Shown here: piece after piece, positions 43,003-53,748 of the stretch | Position numbering within the stretch: the stretch's first letter is position 1 | Layout: the number at the start of each line of letters is the position of its first letter | Assembly: GCA_033961575.1 (NCBI GenBank) | Contig: CM066741.1 | Location: 1,121,715 to 1,185,714 of the forward strand | Origin: Aselliscus stoliczkanus | Lineage: Eukaryota; Chordata; Mammalia; Chiroptera; Hipposideridae | Direction of reading: 5' to 3' | DNA: 64,000 bases | Program-made: the position numbers and the translations under genes | The notes under the pieces: model-generated | The model's database searches: none | The model's input: only the letters and a program-made list of their open reading frames with translations | What the model was told of the DNA's origin: nothing

Positions 43003-43332
43003 TTTTTAAAAAATACATTTTATTGGGGAACAGTGTGTTTTTCCAGGAACCATCAGCTCCAAGTCAAGTAGTCGTTTCAATCTAGGGGGCCAGCCGAGTG
43101 GTGCGGTGGTTAAGTGCTGGCTTGGGACCCCAGCGGCCCTGGTTCGGATCCCACATATGAGGGCCAGTGACACTGCCCTCAAAACAAAACAAAACAAAAC
43201 AAAACAAAACAAAAACAACAGTGCTCAATCTAGTTGTGGAGGGTGCAGCTCAGTGGCCCATGGGTGATCGAACCAGCAACCTTGGTGTTATAAGCACAGT
43301 GCTCTAACCACCTGAGCTAACTGGCTGCCTCA
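43003..43332 (-). mobile_element. Ves-type SINE, antisense, split by SINE copy 12
   Basis: CATTTTATTGGGGAACAGTG to CAATCTAG (43085), then continuation TTGTGGAGGGTGCAGCTCAG to GCTCTAACCACCTGAGC after the inserted SINE. Confidence 0.85.
43086..43222 (+). mobile_element. Short tRNA-derived SINE (copy 12)
   Basis: Complete copy with an (AAAAC)n tail. CAATCTAG occurs on both sides (to 43085 and to 43233), and its host is a Ves SINE in the opposite orientation. Confidence 0.93.
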
Positions 43333-43504
43333 GCTTCACATTTTAAGGTATTAAGTTTTCCTACCCAGGAATGTACTGTTGCTCCCCAACTATTCAGTCC
43401 TTATTTCATGCCCTTCTTTGAGAATTTAGTGTTCTTCACACAGATCGTGTGTCATCTATAAATCATTGATTCATAGGCATTTTACCTTTTTTTGTCATAA
43501 TAAA

Positions 43505-43815
43505 GGATGTATTGGTTTCCTCTTGCTGCTATAACAAATGACCACGAATATGGTGGCTTAAAAACAACAGAAATTTATTCCCTTATAGCTCTGGAGGCTC
43601 TGGGGACAATCCATTTCCGGCCTTTATCTGCTGTGAGAGGCCACCTGTGTTCCTTGGCTGGTGGCACCTTTCTTGAATCATTCCTGCCTCTGCTTTTGTG
43701 ATGCTGCCCCCCTCTCATAAGGGATGGCAGCTATGCTTAGGGTCACAGGTTTGGAAGGTCAGTATGTAGACATCTTGGGGGGAGGGGTGCATGTCATTAT
43801 TCTATCTACCACAAG
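43505..43815 (-). mobile_element. MLT1-type (ERVL-MaLR) LTR, antisense
   Basis: TTTCCTCTTGCTGCTATAAC, AAATGACCACGAATATGGTG, AACAACAGAAATTTATTCCC are the standard reverse text of the MLT1 3' end. Internal deletion relative to a full LTR. Confidence 0.85.
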
Positions 43816-44796
43816 TGTGGTTCTTATTTTTCATTAGTTCCATGTCTTACTGTTTACTGCTGGCATGAAGAAAACTCTATATATTTTTGTATATTTAAGT
43901 ACTATCGTGCACCTTACGAAAGCTTCATTATTTCAAATAGTTTTTGACAGAATCTTTTGGAATTTCCAAATACACTAAGATGTTCTGTGAAAGTAATGCG
44001 ATTTTGTCTCTTCTTTTCTCCCCAATATTTATATAGGTTATTTAATTAATAATGATAAATAGTAATTAATGTACTGCATTAGTTAAGGTCTGCAAAGTAA
44101 TGCTAAGAATGACGATTTTGACAGAAATGACTTCAGTTTAATATTCCAGTTGCTACTGGTTTGGGGTAAATAGTTATCACTTTGAAATCATTTTCTTTTT
44201 TTGCATATTGATGGGAAATGAGCTCATACATGGTCTCACCTCCACTAGGAACTAACTACACTCTCATACCTCGGGGTCCAAGATGGGGGACGGATGGTTT
44301 GCTTTCAATCACTCAGGCTGAGATGAAATCAGACCAACTACATATTTCCACTTTAGGTCCCCTGGGGTCAGGAGGGAGGGAAGTCCCCACCAAGGGCCCC
44401 TGAGGGGACCCCAGTGTCTACCACTCATCTCTTCTCGGGGCATCATAAAATCTTGGCCCTCGTGCAAGGAAGGAAGCCCCCCAGCTGTCTCTTCTCTCAG
44501 CTCTTGGCCCAACTCTGGTTCCCAACAGCTGATTCTGAGGGTTGTTTTGTTCCAAGGGCAGATTGCAGAGGGGAGGATGGGGTGTTCACCCAGTTTGCCA
44601 TCTGCCTCGAGTCTCCTCATGACGTCACACGGACGGTTTGAATCAGAAGAGTAACATGATCAGCTTTCTGTTTTTTAAAAGCATTTCTGGAAGAAGCTTA
44701 CGTGACTGATTTGAACAGGGTCCCAGTTTTGTTTTGTTTTTTAAAGAAAACTATGACAAGGAGAACTGCTATATAAAATCCATGCCATTTCTGTTA
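43816..44796. other. Intergenic, unclassified
   Basis: AT-rich to 44220, then mixed. No gene or clear repeat recognised. Confidence 0.35.
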
Positions 44797-45834
44797 GAGT
44801 CATCCTTCCTTGTCTACAGTTTCACTTTTCGTCGTTTCAGTTGCCCGTGGTCAACTTGGTCCAAAAATATTAAATGGAAAATTCCAGAAATACACAATTC
44901 ATACATTTTAAATGGTGCACTGTTCTGAGCAGCGTGATGAAATCTAGCACTGTCCGGCTCCATCCCGCCTGGGACCTGAATCATGGATTGCCCAGCGTCC
45001 CCATGCTATAGACGCTCCCCACCCGTGCCTCACTGAGTAAGGGTCTCCATCGAATCAGCTGTCACAGTACATGGTGCTGGTGTTCAAGTCACCCCTATTT
45101 TACTTAATTGTGTCCCCCAAATATGAGAGTAGCGAGGCTGGCGGTTCTCATATGCCAACGAGCAGCCGGTGAGTGCTTCCCTTAAGTGACAAGCTGAAAG
45201 TTCTGGACTTAATAAGAAATACATCGCATGCTCAGGTCGCTCAGCTCCACAGTAAGAAGGAATCTTCTAGCCGTGAAATGGTGAAGAAGAAAAGGAAATT
45301 CGGGTTAGTTTTGCTGTCGCTCCTGGAACTGCCCGAGTTACGGCCACAGGGTGAGAAGTGCTGAGTGAGGACGGGACAGGCATTGATTTGTGGGTGGGAG
45401 ACACGAAGGGAAAACGGGCTCCGACCCACAGCAATGTGTTTCGTCAGAAAGCCTTGGGCCCGCACGAGGACGTCAGCAAGGGTCCCCTGGAGTGAGTGAC
45501 ACCCAGCCAGAGAGGGACACTGACGCAAGTCCAGGCACGGGTGTGGCGTTTCCTCATCATCATCACAAGAAAAAGGGTGAGTATGTCCAATGTGACACTT
45601 TGAGAGAGAGAGCCCGGTCACATAACTCTTACTACAGAGTAGTGTACAATTTTCTGTTTTATTATGAGTTATTGTTGTTAATCTTTCCTGTGTCTAATTT
45701 AGAAATTAAACTTTATCACGGGTATGTTTAGGAAGAAACATAGTACCTATAGGGCTCAGGATTATCCGTGGTGTCAGGCCTCCACTGGGGGTCTTGGAAC
45801 GTATCCCCCCATGGATAAGGGGGGACGGCTGTAG
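44797..45834 (+). mobile_element. Tigger-type DNA transposon with transposase remnant (copy B)
   Basis: The end GAGTCATCCTTCCTTGTCTA pairs with GGATAAGGGGGGACGGCTGT. The text CTGAGCAGCGTGATGAAATC, CCTATTTTACTTAATTGTGT is the same family as at 29405. At 45173-45300 a decayed frame reads LSDKLKVLDLIRN and SSSREMVKKKRKF, matching the N-terminal helix-turn-helix (CENP-B/pogo type) of Tigger transposases. Most of the catalytic domain is deleted, so the element is dead. Confidence 0.85.
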
Positions 45835-45855
45835 TGCATAAAACTAATCCTCCTC

Positions 45856-45970
45856 AGGTGTCGGTGTGTCTGTGAGTGTGTGTGCCTGTGTGAGTGTGAG
45901 TGTGAGTGTGTGTGAGAGTGGGAGTGTGTGTGTTTGTGTGTGTGTGAGAGTGTGTGTTTGTGTGCTGGAG
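45856..45970. repeat. (TG)n-rich imperfect microsatellite
   Basis: Alternating GTGTGTG, GTGAGTG and GTGAGAGTG units. The frame on the minus strand full of HTHSH repeats is a product of this tract. Confidence 0.92.
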
Positions 45971-45992
45971 GTGAGCCTGGTGTGAGGGTGGA

Positions 45993-46107
45993 GGTTGGTG
46001 GCACTTAGAATTCCAATATCCCCTTCATAGTCTGGTCATCAAACTAATTCCAATTCAAAGGAGAACAGACTATGAAGGGGATATTGGAATTCTAAGTGCC
46101 ACCAACC
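45993..46107. repeat. Perfect 42-bp inverted repeat with 31-bp loop
   Basis: 45993-46034 (starting GGTTGGTGGCACTTAG) is the exact reverse complement of 46066-46107 (ending CTAAGTGCCACCAACC). The arms have no mismatch and no target-site duplication is seen. It is next to the TG-rich tract. Confidence 0.97.
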
Positions 46108-46590
46108 GTCACCCATCAGAGGAGATAAAACCCTGCCCGTGACTTCAGTCATTGCAATTTGTCCTCGCCACTCATCTGAGACCAATGAAAAGTGACCATT
46201 GGTTTTAACAAGAGCCCTTTAAACTGTTTCTTTGGCATTGGCCCCAGAAGCTGCTGACAAGAGTCAGGAAGGAAGCTAATCAATTAACCCCAAAGCCACA
46301 CTCTTCATTGGACCTAGGAGGCCCCCTGGGTTAATTATCGTCTCAGTGGTACTGGGTGACAGTGGGGTGGCCCTCAGAACTTGTTTAATATCATCAACAA
46401 GGCCCAAACCATGCAATTCCGTAACATGAAACTCCCAGACGAGCCAGCACACCACAAATCTCCCTTTATCAGCTTCACCCCTTGTTCCCAGAACAATGCA
46501 AGTTCCTTTTCTGCTTTTCCTGCATGAATCCAGCCATCGGGGACCTCGCCAGGGGTGTCACTGGCTGTAAAGACTCAGCCCAGGCCTCAC
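46108..46590. promoter_or_regulatory. Candidate conserved non-coding segment
   Basis: Non-repetitive text with TAATCAATTAACC (about 46275) and GGTTAATTATC (about 46330) homeodomain-type cores and paired CCAAT/ATTGG motifs. Only motif content and the lack of repeats support this. Confidence 0.25.
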
Positions 46591-46735
46591 AGCAGAGTCC
46601 CCTGGGAGCTGAGCAGGCCCGCCCTCCAGGCCCACCCCAGAGACTCAGACTCAGCTGTCCTGGGGATGTTTGAAGCTCCACGGAGGGTTCCAACCTGCAG
46701 CAGGGCTGAGAACCACTGACCTTCCGCTCTTCGAG
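46591..46735. mobile_element. MER5A-type hAT relic
   Basis: TCCCCTGGGAGCTGAGCAGG, CCCCAGAGACTCAGACTCAG and GCAGGGCTGAGAACCACTGA match the MER5A order. Confidence 0.8.
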
Positions 46736-46859
46736 TGGATTTCCTGCAATTCCACTCTCTCTGGGTTCCACCTTTCCAAAAGTCTAGTCCCATAGAACAT
46801 TCTGAGATGATGGAAATGTTCATTTCGGAACCGGGACTACGGGGGAGGCAGGTGAAGCA

Positions 46860-46960
46860 TGTAGGGTGCAAAATTTAAGGAGGCTCTTACTTGAGGTGCA
46901 GACCTTCCATTTGCATGGCCCTAGGAGCAAGTGCCTCCTTAAATTTTGAACCATAGGTGC
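46860..46960. repeat. Inverted-repeat element with 16-bp arms
   Basis: CAAAATTTAAGGAGGC (46869-46884) is the exact reverse complement of GCCTCCTTAAATTTTG (46933-46948), with weaker pairing continuing inward. It looks like a small non-autonomous DNA element; the family was not identified. Confidence 0.65.
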
Positions 46961-47529
46961 CACACCCAAATCTCAGCCCTGGTTTGCATGGCACAGGCCT
47001 TCCTGATGGGGTGATACTGCTCCCAAGGGGGGGTGCAATTTGTGCCTGGCTGGAAAAGGGGGGCAAAAAAATCTTGCTGTTTTTATGTGTGAAGCACAGA
47101 CATACTTATAGTATATCTGTGTTATTAAAATTTCTCAGGGGGTGGTGACCAGGAAAAAAGAAGTCTAAAAAGGCTCCGTGGAGCAGGAGGAGGGAAGAAA
47201 AGGCAGAGAAACACGGATATAAAGCACTGAGATGTGGTGAGTGGGGCTGAGAAACTGGGTTTTAAATTAATTACATTCTCATTCATTTCAGTGTATGTAG
47301 CTGCCTGTGGTTGCTGATCGCTATGTCACCCAGTGCAGATGGAGAAGACGGACAAGACAAATACGATTGTCACCGTCCCTCTCCGGTCCCTTGCACACAC
47401 ACCTCCTGGAGCTAGCAGGAGCTCCCTGGCAGTGTACAGCTTAAGCACTGATCCCTCACTCACACAACCAGGAGCAGAGTTCCCGGAACCCAACGTGCAT
47501 TATCAGCCAGGCACCAGAGAGGGGCAGAC
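46961..47529. other. Intergenic, unclassified
   Basis: No gene or named repeat recognised. Confidence 0.35.
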
Positions 47530-48300
47530 GAGAGGCAGAGCAGAGGAAAAAAAGAATGGTGCTCACCTGTCACTCACCATCAGGGAGATGCAAGCCCAAA
47601 CCACAATGAGACAGCACCTTGCACCTGTTAGGAGGCGACTGTCAAAAGACAGGATGGGGCCGGTAGAGTGGCGCGGTGGTTAAGCGCTGGCTTGAGAAGC
47701 CAGCGGTCCCCGGTTCGGTCCCACATATGAGGGCCAGTGACACTGCCCTCAAAAAAAAAAAAAAAAAGATAGGATGTGCTGGCGAGGATGTGGAGACATT
47801 GGAACCCTCATGGCCTGTCGGTGGGGATGTAAACGGGGCAGCTTCCATGGGAACCAGTATGGACACTCCTCCAGATGTCAAACACAGAGCTGCCGTGTGA
47901 GCCAGCAGTTCCGCTTCTAGTACTTACCCCAAAGAACTGGAATCAGGATCTCAGACCGATATTTGCAGCCCCATGTTCATTGCAGTATGGTTTCCAATAG
48001 CCCAGGTGTGAAAATCATCTAAGCGCCCACCAGTGGGTGAAATGGATAAAGCACAGGTGGTATATGCACCCAATGGAGGAGTAGTGCCCAGCCAAAAAAG
48101 GAAATGAGGTTTGGCTAGGTATTGACAACATGGATGAACCTGGAGGACATTGTGCTAAGTGAAATAAACCAGGCACAGAAGGATAAATACTGTAGGATCC
48201 ACTGAGATGAGAAACCTAACATAGTCAAACTCCTGGAAGCAGAGGACAGAACTGTGGCTGCCAGGGTCTGGGGGAGGAGCACAGGGAGGCCTTCGTCAGC
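47530..48300 (+). mobile_element. L1 ORF2 end and 3' UTR, sense (interrupted by SINE copy 13)
   Basis: ATGCAAGCCCAAACCACAAT, GGTGGGGATGTAAACGGGGC, CCATGTTCATTGCAGTATGG and GGTATTGACAACATGGATGA are standard L1 ORF2 C-terminal codon text, broken by stops. Confidence 0.88.
47657..47763 (+). mobile_element. Short tRNA-derived SINE (copy 13)
   Basis: Complete copy in the L1. Target-site duplication AAAAGACAGGATG (47644-47656) and AAAAGATAGGATG (47764-47776). Confidence 0.95.
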
Positions 48301-48414
48301 AGGTAACAGGTCACGGCTCATGCAAGATGGCCACGTCCTAGCATCTGCTGTGCCACAAACACTGCGCGCCCAGATAACGCCGCCGTACGGCACACTTAAG
48401 GCCCTGGTAAGAGG

Positions 48415-50345
48415 GGACAGACTTCAGGTTAAGATGGCAGAGCAGGTCAACGCAGTGCTCACCTCCCCCCACGGCCACATCAATTACAACTGAACCATAG
48501 AACAACTACTATTGAGAATCACCTGAAGTCAAACTGAACAGAAGTCCTACCACTAAGGACATACAGAAGAAGACACCCCAAGACTGGTAGGAGGGGCAGA
48601 CACGCGGAATGGACTGGTCGCACACCCACATGTGGCCATTAAAAATCAGGAGGGAGGGCCGGCTGAGTGGCGTGGTGGTTAAGAGCTGGCTTGGGACGCC
48701 AGCAGCCCCGGTTCGGATCCCACAGGAGGGCCAGTGACACTGCCCTCAAAAAAAAAAATCGGGAGGGATAACTCCGCTGCAGAGGTCCCTCCCTGCAGAG
48801 TGATGGGTCCCAGCCCCTCCCCTGCCCAGAATTCCAGTGCCGGGGAGAGAAGTACCATAATTTCTGGTGGTGGAAACCAGCTGAGATTGTGGCTAAGGGT
48901 CTCCTAACAGGCCTGCGCTCAGACTTACCCCCTGACGGGCTCACTCGCTCTGAGCTCCAGGGCTGGGGCAGCGGCTCATAAGGCGACAGGGACATACGGG
49001 GAGGAACTGAGTGGTCTGGCCTCAGGACAAGGGCTGGAGGGGCAGCTTTCTTCCAGAAGGAGGAACGGAGCTGGTGGAAGCTTAAGGAGCTGGTGGAAGC
49101 CATTGTTCGTTTGTTGAGCCCGCCCCTACCCGGCGGGCAGACGCATGCACGCACACAGATCTCACACCTGAGTCCCCTAACATTGTTCTTTCGCCTGATT
49201 CCCTGAGACCACCCCCCACCCAACGTTAGGGCACGCCCATCCCATGCAGCCTCCAGTGGCTTTTCTATACAGACCGCTTGCCTTGGCTCATGCTGCCAAC
49301 TTGTCTAAAAATCTCTCAAAGGTTCACAGAACCCAAACAAACATCATCTGGCTTTGGCGTGTCCTGCATCTCTGGCTGAGCAGCCCTCAGCCCAGCACTA
49401 GCGACAGCGGGCCTCGGTTTGCAGCTTGACCTCTCGAGGCACCTCCAAGCCCAGTGTGGGCGGTGGCCATCTCTGGATGCTTTGTGGCTCATGCCAGATG
49501 GCCCCAGGCAGGGCACAGACTGTGGCAGAACTTGGCCTGCAGCAGGTCCCCTCCCACAAGGCCCTGGGGCTGACATGCCCAGTGGCCAGCTTCAGACCCA
49601 GCCCAAGCATTACCTAGCTACTTCCAAGGATGATACACTCAAAGGGCAGGCTGGGCAGGCACCAGAGCCCTGCTAAAGTGAATCCTGCTCCATAGTGTCA
49701 GCCCCTGCACCACAGCTCCTCCACTGTAGTCACGCCAGTCCTCACAGCCAATTAGACTGAGGGTCAATCCATCCTATTGATGTGCAAACAGCAACCAAGG
49801 CTCAACCACAACAGGAGGACACACACAACTCACACTAGGGACACCCCTGGAGCACCCGGCTCAGGGGACCAGGGACACTGTGCCACTGGGTCCCACAGGG
49901 CACCTACTACATTCTATTAAGACCGAGAGGCATAGCAGCCCTACCTACTATACAAAAACAAACACAAGGAGGCAGCCAAAATGGGGAGTCAAGGAAACAT
50001 GTCCAAATAAAAGAACAGAACAAAGATCCAGAAAAAGAACTAAACAAAATGGAGGCAAGTAATCCACCAGAGGCAGAATTCAAAACACCAACTATAACAA
50101 AGCTCTGTGATCTCAGGAAGAACTTCAACAGAGAGACAGGAAACATAAAAATGGAGAGAAAACCATAAAAGAGAACCAGCCAGAAACATAGCCTACAACA
50201 GTTGAAATGAAGAATATGTTACAGGGAGTCAGCAGAGATTAGGTGAAGCAGAGGATTAAATCAGAGAATGAGACGATAAGGCAGCAGGAAACACCCAATC
50301 AGAACAGCAGGAGGAAAAAAGATTCCAAAGAATTGAGGATGTGTA
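48415..50345 (+). mobile_element. L1 5' UTR and ORF1 start, sense (interrupted by SINE copy 14)
   Basis: The start GGTTAAGATGGCAGAGCAGG is the canonical L1 5' end. GC-rich 5' UTR text follows, then AGGAGGCAGCCAAAATGGGG and GAAAAAGAACTAAACAAAAT leading into the ORF1 region, where the copy stops at about 50345. The 3' part is missing, the opposite of normal 5' truncation. Confidence 0.8.
48656..48753 (+). mobile_element. Short tRNA-derived SINE (copy 14)
   Basis: Complete copy in an L1 5' UTR. Target-site duplication AAAAATCAGGAGGGA (48641-48655) and AAAAATCGGGAGGGA (48754-48768). Confidence 0.95.
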
Positions 50346-50866
50346 CATGCATGCGATACCCCTTCCAGCTGAACCTAGCCATCTGAGCAGGACTTCTGAA
50401 AAAGGGGTGTCGCTGTGGAGTCAGCTGGGTCCCTGCTGAGCGCCCCCTCTGCTTCCCGAGGCCCCTGTCCCATGGCAGGAAGCAGGTTTTGCACCTGGGA
50501 CTCTGCCCAGCACTGCAGTTGGGCTCTCACAGAAAGGCGAGCTCCAAGGAGCCGGCCACCCACGTCCCTGCCTCCTGCACACACTCGCTCCCCTCTGCCA
50601 AGTCACCAGTTGTGAGATGCGTCTCAGCACAGGAAGGAAATGACGAGTGAAGATGGCGAGGTCCTGAGCCTGTGTCCTCAGCCTCCTGCTCTCCACCCAC
50701 ATGTCGAGGCAGTCAGTTGTCTTCAGTCAAAACCAGCACTTTTTTCTCTAGGCAATGTTCCTTCCTGTGTGGCCTCTAGCCACCTCCTTTAGAACCAGAT
50801 GGCACCCATGTACATTCCTGGCCCTACTGGCTCACAATCTCTGGGGGTAGAGTCTGCAATTTTCAT
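50346..50866. other. Intergenic, unclassified
   Basis: No gene or named repeat recognised; short frames occur on both strands without splice support. Confidence 0.35.
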
Positions 50867-51012
50867 CACTCCATCCATCCATCCATCATCCATCCATCCA
50901 TCCATCCATCCATCCATCATCTATCCATCATCCATCCATCCATCATCCACCCATCATCCATCCAACTATCCATCTATCTACCATCCATCCAACCCCTATC
51001 CATCCATCCACT
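50867..51012. repeat. (CATC)n microsatellite
   Basis: About 35 imperfect CATC units with CTAT variants. Confidence 0.95.
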
Positions 51013-51550
51013 GGTGCCTGCTGTCTGCCAGGCGCCATTCTAGGCTCTGAATATGTCAGGGAACAAAAACAGGCAAAATCCCGGTTATCATGGGGGTTAC
51101 AGCTAATGGAGAAACACCAAGTAATGAGCTACTTAAGTAAAAATATATAGTATATTAGCTACTCATAAATGTGGAGGGAAAAATTAAGCCAGGAAGGGGA
51201 GTAGGCGGTATGGAGATGACATGTGATAAAGACCTGGGGATGCTAGTGAGCCATGTGAATATGGGAGGGGGTGGTGCTCTGGGAACAGGTAGGAGCCTAC
51301 TTGGAGTGACCTAGGAATGGGAGGGGCCAAAGAATCCCTGGAACTCACAGGGGAGCCACTGCCACCAGCCTTTTCCTGTAAAGCCTGCCAATGCTGCTAG
51401 ACTCTTCCTCCTGTCAACAAGGGTTTATGGAGTGCTTACAAAGTTCCTGGGAGTGACACGTCATCAGGGTGATTCTGGGGACACGGGGAAGGGACATGGA
51501 GGAGACACAGAGGGGACACGGTGGAAATACTGATGGAGGTCAATCGTAAG
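51013..51550. repeat. Old MIR/L2-like repeat and unclassified sequence
   Basis: TGCCTGCTGTCTGCCAGGCG then CCATTCTAGGCTCTGAATAT and GGGAACAAAAACAGGCAAAA follow a common old mammalian repeat. The class is uncertain. Confidence 0.4.
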
Positions 51551-51569
51551 CATTTGTTAAAATGCTGAC

Positions 51570-51740
51570 TGTGTGCTAGACTGGTGATTGTCCACCCCGG
51601 CAGCCCACCGAAAGTGCCTGGACAGCTTTTAAATCCATAAGATACAAGCATCCTGCAGAGCAATGAACACGGAAGCATCTGTATAGTTTAAAAGGTCCCC
51701 AGGTGATGCCAATATGCAGCCACGGTTGAGAACCAATGTG
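51570..51740. mobile_element. MER5A-type hAT relic
   Basis: GGTGATTGTCCACCCCGGCA to GCAGCCACGGTTGAGAACCA with inverted-repeat-like ends. Confidence 0.7.
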
Positions 51741-51744
51741 ATAG

Positions 51745-51870
51745 ACAGAGAGCTAGGTCAGTGACCGTCAGCTGTGGCCGCACAGTGGAATGACCCAGGA
51801 AGCTTTAAAAAGGGTAGCTGCCTGGGTCCCATCTACAGAGATACTGCGCTCACTGGTCAGGGTGCAGCTG
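51745..51870. mobile_element. MER5-type hAT relic, second fragment
   Basis: GTGACCGTCAGCTGTGGCCG, ACCCAGGAAGCTTTAAAAAG resemble a second MER5 copy, truncated. Confidence 0.55.
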
Positions 51871-51939
51871 GGCCTGGGGAATCAGTCACGGCATAGCTGG
51901 GTGCTGAAGTCCTAGAAGGAGAGAGAGGGTGACAAAGAG

Positions 51940-52430
51940 CCAGAAGGACTTCCCGCCCTCAAGAATGTCACTCTTCACAGGAGGCAGCATGAGCCCTGCT
52001 AACCACGGTCCTGGGAAATCCCTGGTCACCCTGTCTCTTGCACCTTCTCCGATGGCCTCGCCTGATGACATCTCCTGTCCTGCCATCTATTGTCCCCAGT
52101 CAGTCCCAGTACACTCGCTCTTTGAACTGTTTGCCCATCTCATCCTTTAGTCCTTCTCAAGCGACTTCCCTTCCTACCCGGACCCCACAATCACTGAGTG
52201 GCACTCTCACCGTCCTCAGGTCCTCTGTGTCCGTGGCTTTCTGTCACTCTGATCCACACTCCTCTCATCTAGTCACCAAGCCCTGCTGAGTCCCTCTCTG
52301 ATGGGTCTGGGTCTCTCCACCCCCATCGCCATGCTCCTGTGTCGGGTCCCCCTTCTCTGAGTGTAGCCATGTCCCTCTCCAGTCCTTTCCCAGCAGCTGG
52401 AGTGACCTGTCCAAAGTGCAGTCATCACCA
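51940..52430 (+). repeat. L2-like region, sense
   Basis: CT-rich diverged text with TCACTCTGATCCACACTCCT and CCTGTCCAAAGTGCAGTCAT typical of L2. Confidence 0.4.
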
Positions 52431-52439
52431 TTTCACATT

Positions 52440-53095
52440 CTAAATTTTATGTGCAGCGATATTGACTCGCTTTATGGTGTAGGTTTGTGCGTCTTGACCA
52501 ACGCATGAGCTCAGGAAGCCATCACCACCAGTAGGGTACAGAACGGTTCCATCACCCCCCCAAAGCCCATCCTGCTGCCACCGGTAGCCCCTGGAAACCA
52601 CTGACAAGTTCTCTGTCCCCATTGGCTGGTCCGGTCCAGATGGTCCTGTAAATGACATCATACAGTGTGTAAGCCTCCGAGCCTGGCTCCCTGCACTGAG
52701 CAGGCTGTGTCTGACGTTTACCCCGGTTCTCCTGGGTATCCGTAGTGTGCTGTGTTTTCCTGCTGCACAGTCTTCCATCGTGGGTTAGTTCCCAGTTTGG
52801 GTTATCACGACCACAACTGCTATAAGCACCCATGGGCAGCTTTTAGTGTGGAACGTCAGTTTTTGCTTCTCTCGGGTAAATATATAGGATTTCTGGGTCA
52901 TGTGTAAGTGTATGGTTCACTTTATAAGAACCCGTCGAACCGACTTTCCAATGTGGCAGCACCATCTTGCATTTCCACCGGCGACGTATGAGAATTCCAG
53001 TTCCTCCACGTCCTCGCCGACGCTCCCTCTTGTCTGTGCTTTTAATTTCAGGAGTTCCAGTCAGGACACAGGGGCACCTCGTTGGCATAGATTGT
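52440..53095 (-). mobile_element. Old L1 fragment, antisense
   Basis: GGTACAGAACGGTTCCATCA, AATGACATCATACAGTGTGT, GCTTCTCTCGGGTAAATATA and GGCAGCACCATCTTGCATTT follow the reverse L1M ORF2/3' text over its full length. Confidence 0.85.
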
Positions 53096-53099
53096 AAAT

Positions 53100-53590
53100 C
53101 TGAGTGCGGTGCTTCCCTGCTCAAAACTGTCTGCAGCTCCCCGTTGCTTCTGGGGGAGGCGGTCACTGGGAAGCCTGACTGGGAGGAGCTGTTGGGGGAG
53201 GGGACCCCCAATCCCTCTGAGCCCATCTGTGGCCTCCCCGGCTCCCTCTTCTCATTTCACACCCTAACCACATGGAGCCACTTTCAGCCATCTCAGGACA
53301 TGGCGTCGTCCTCACTTTCTCGCTCCATGCGGTTGTCTCTGCCTAGAGCATGCCCCCTCTTTCTGTCCTCAGGTCAATGCCTGCTCATTGTCCTGTCGTT
53401 AACGTAGGGGTCACTTACTCCAGATGCCACCGCCCCCTCCCGTCCTAACATCCATGGACTATTCCCTTCCCCCTCCTACCCGCTTTCCCACCTGCCACCT
53501 GACGCCTCGCTTTAGTTGTGGGGATTTCAAGATGACACTTTGCGGCCCTTCCCATCGGGTGACTTTTCCTCGGCTCCTTGAGTACCCACC
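53100..53590 (+). repeat. L2-like region, sense
   Basis: CAGCTCCCCGTTGCTTCTGG and GTTGTCTCTGCCTAGAGCAT correspond to L2 landmarks. Confidence 0.55.
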
Positions 53591-53705
53591 TACCTCTGTA
53601 AGGTAAGTGTTAATACCCCCATAGTACAGACAAGGAAACTGAGCCCAAGATCACAGTGCCTGTGAGTGACATAGCTGCGTCCAAATCCAGGAGTCAAGGC
53701 TCCAG
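53591..53705 (+). repeat. MIR relic
   Basis: CATAGTACAGACAAGGAAAC then TGAGCCCAAGATCACAGTGC and TCCAAATCCAGGAGTC is MIR core order. Confidence 0.6.
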
Positions 53706-53748
53706 GTCCGACGGCTGCCGGTGGGCTGGGCCCTGGGAATCCAGCGCT

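Noticed and set aside
45774..46004. His/Thr/Ser-rich frame ([10 protein letters not shown])
   Set aside because: Translation of the TG-rich microsatellite.
50867..51012. CRISPR-like or satellite array
   Set aside because: It is a plain (CATC)n tetranucleotide repeat with no spacers, in a vertebrate genome.
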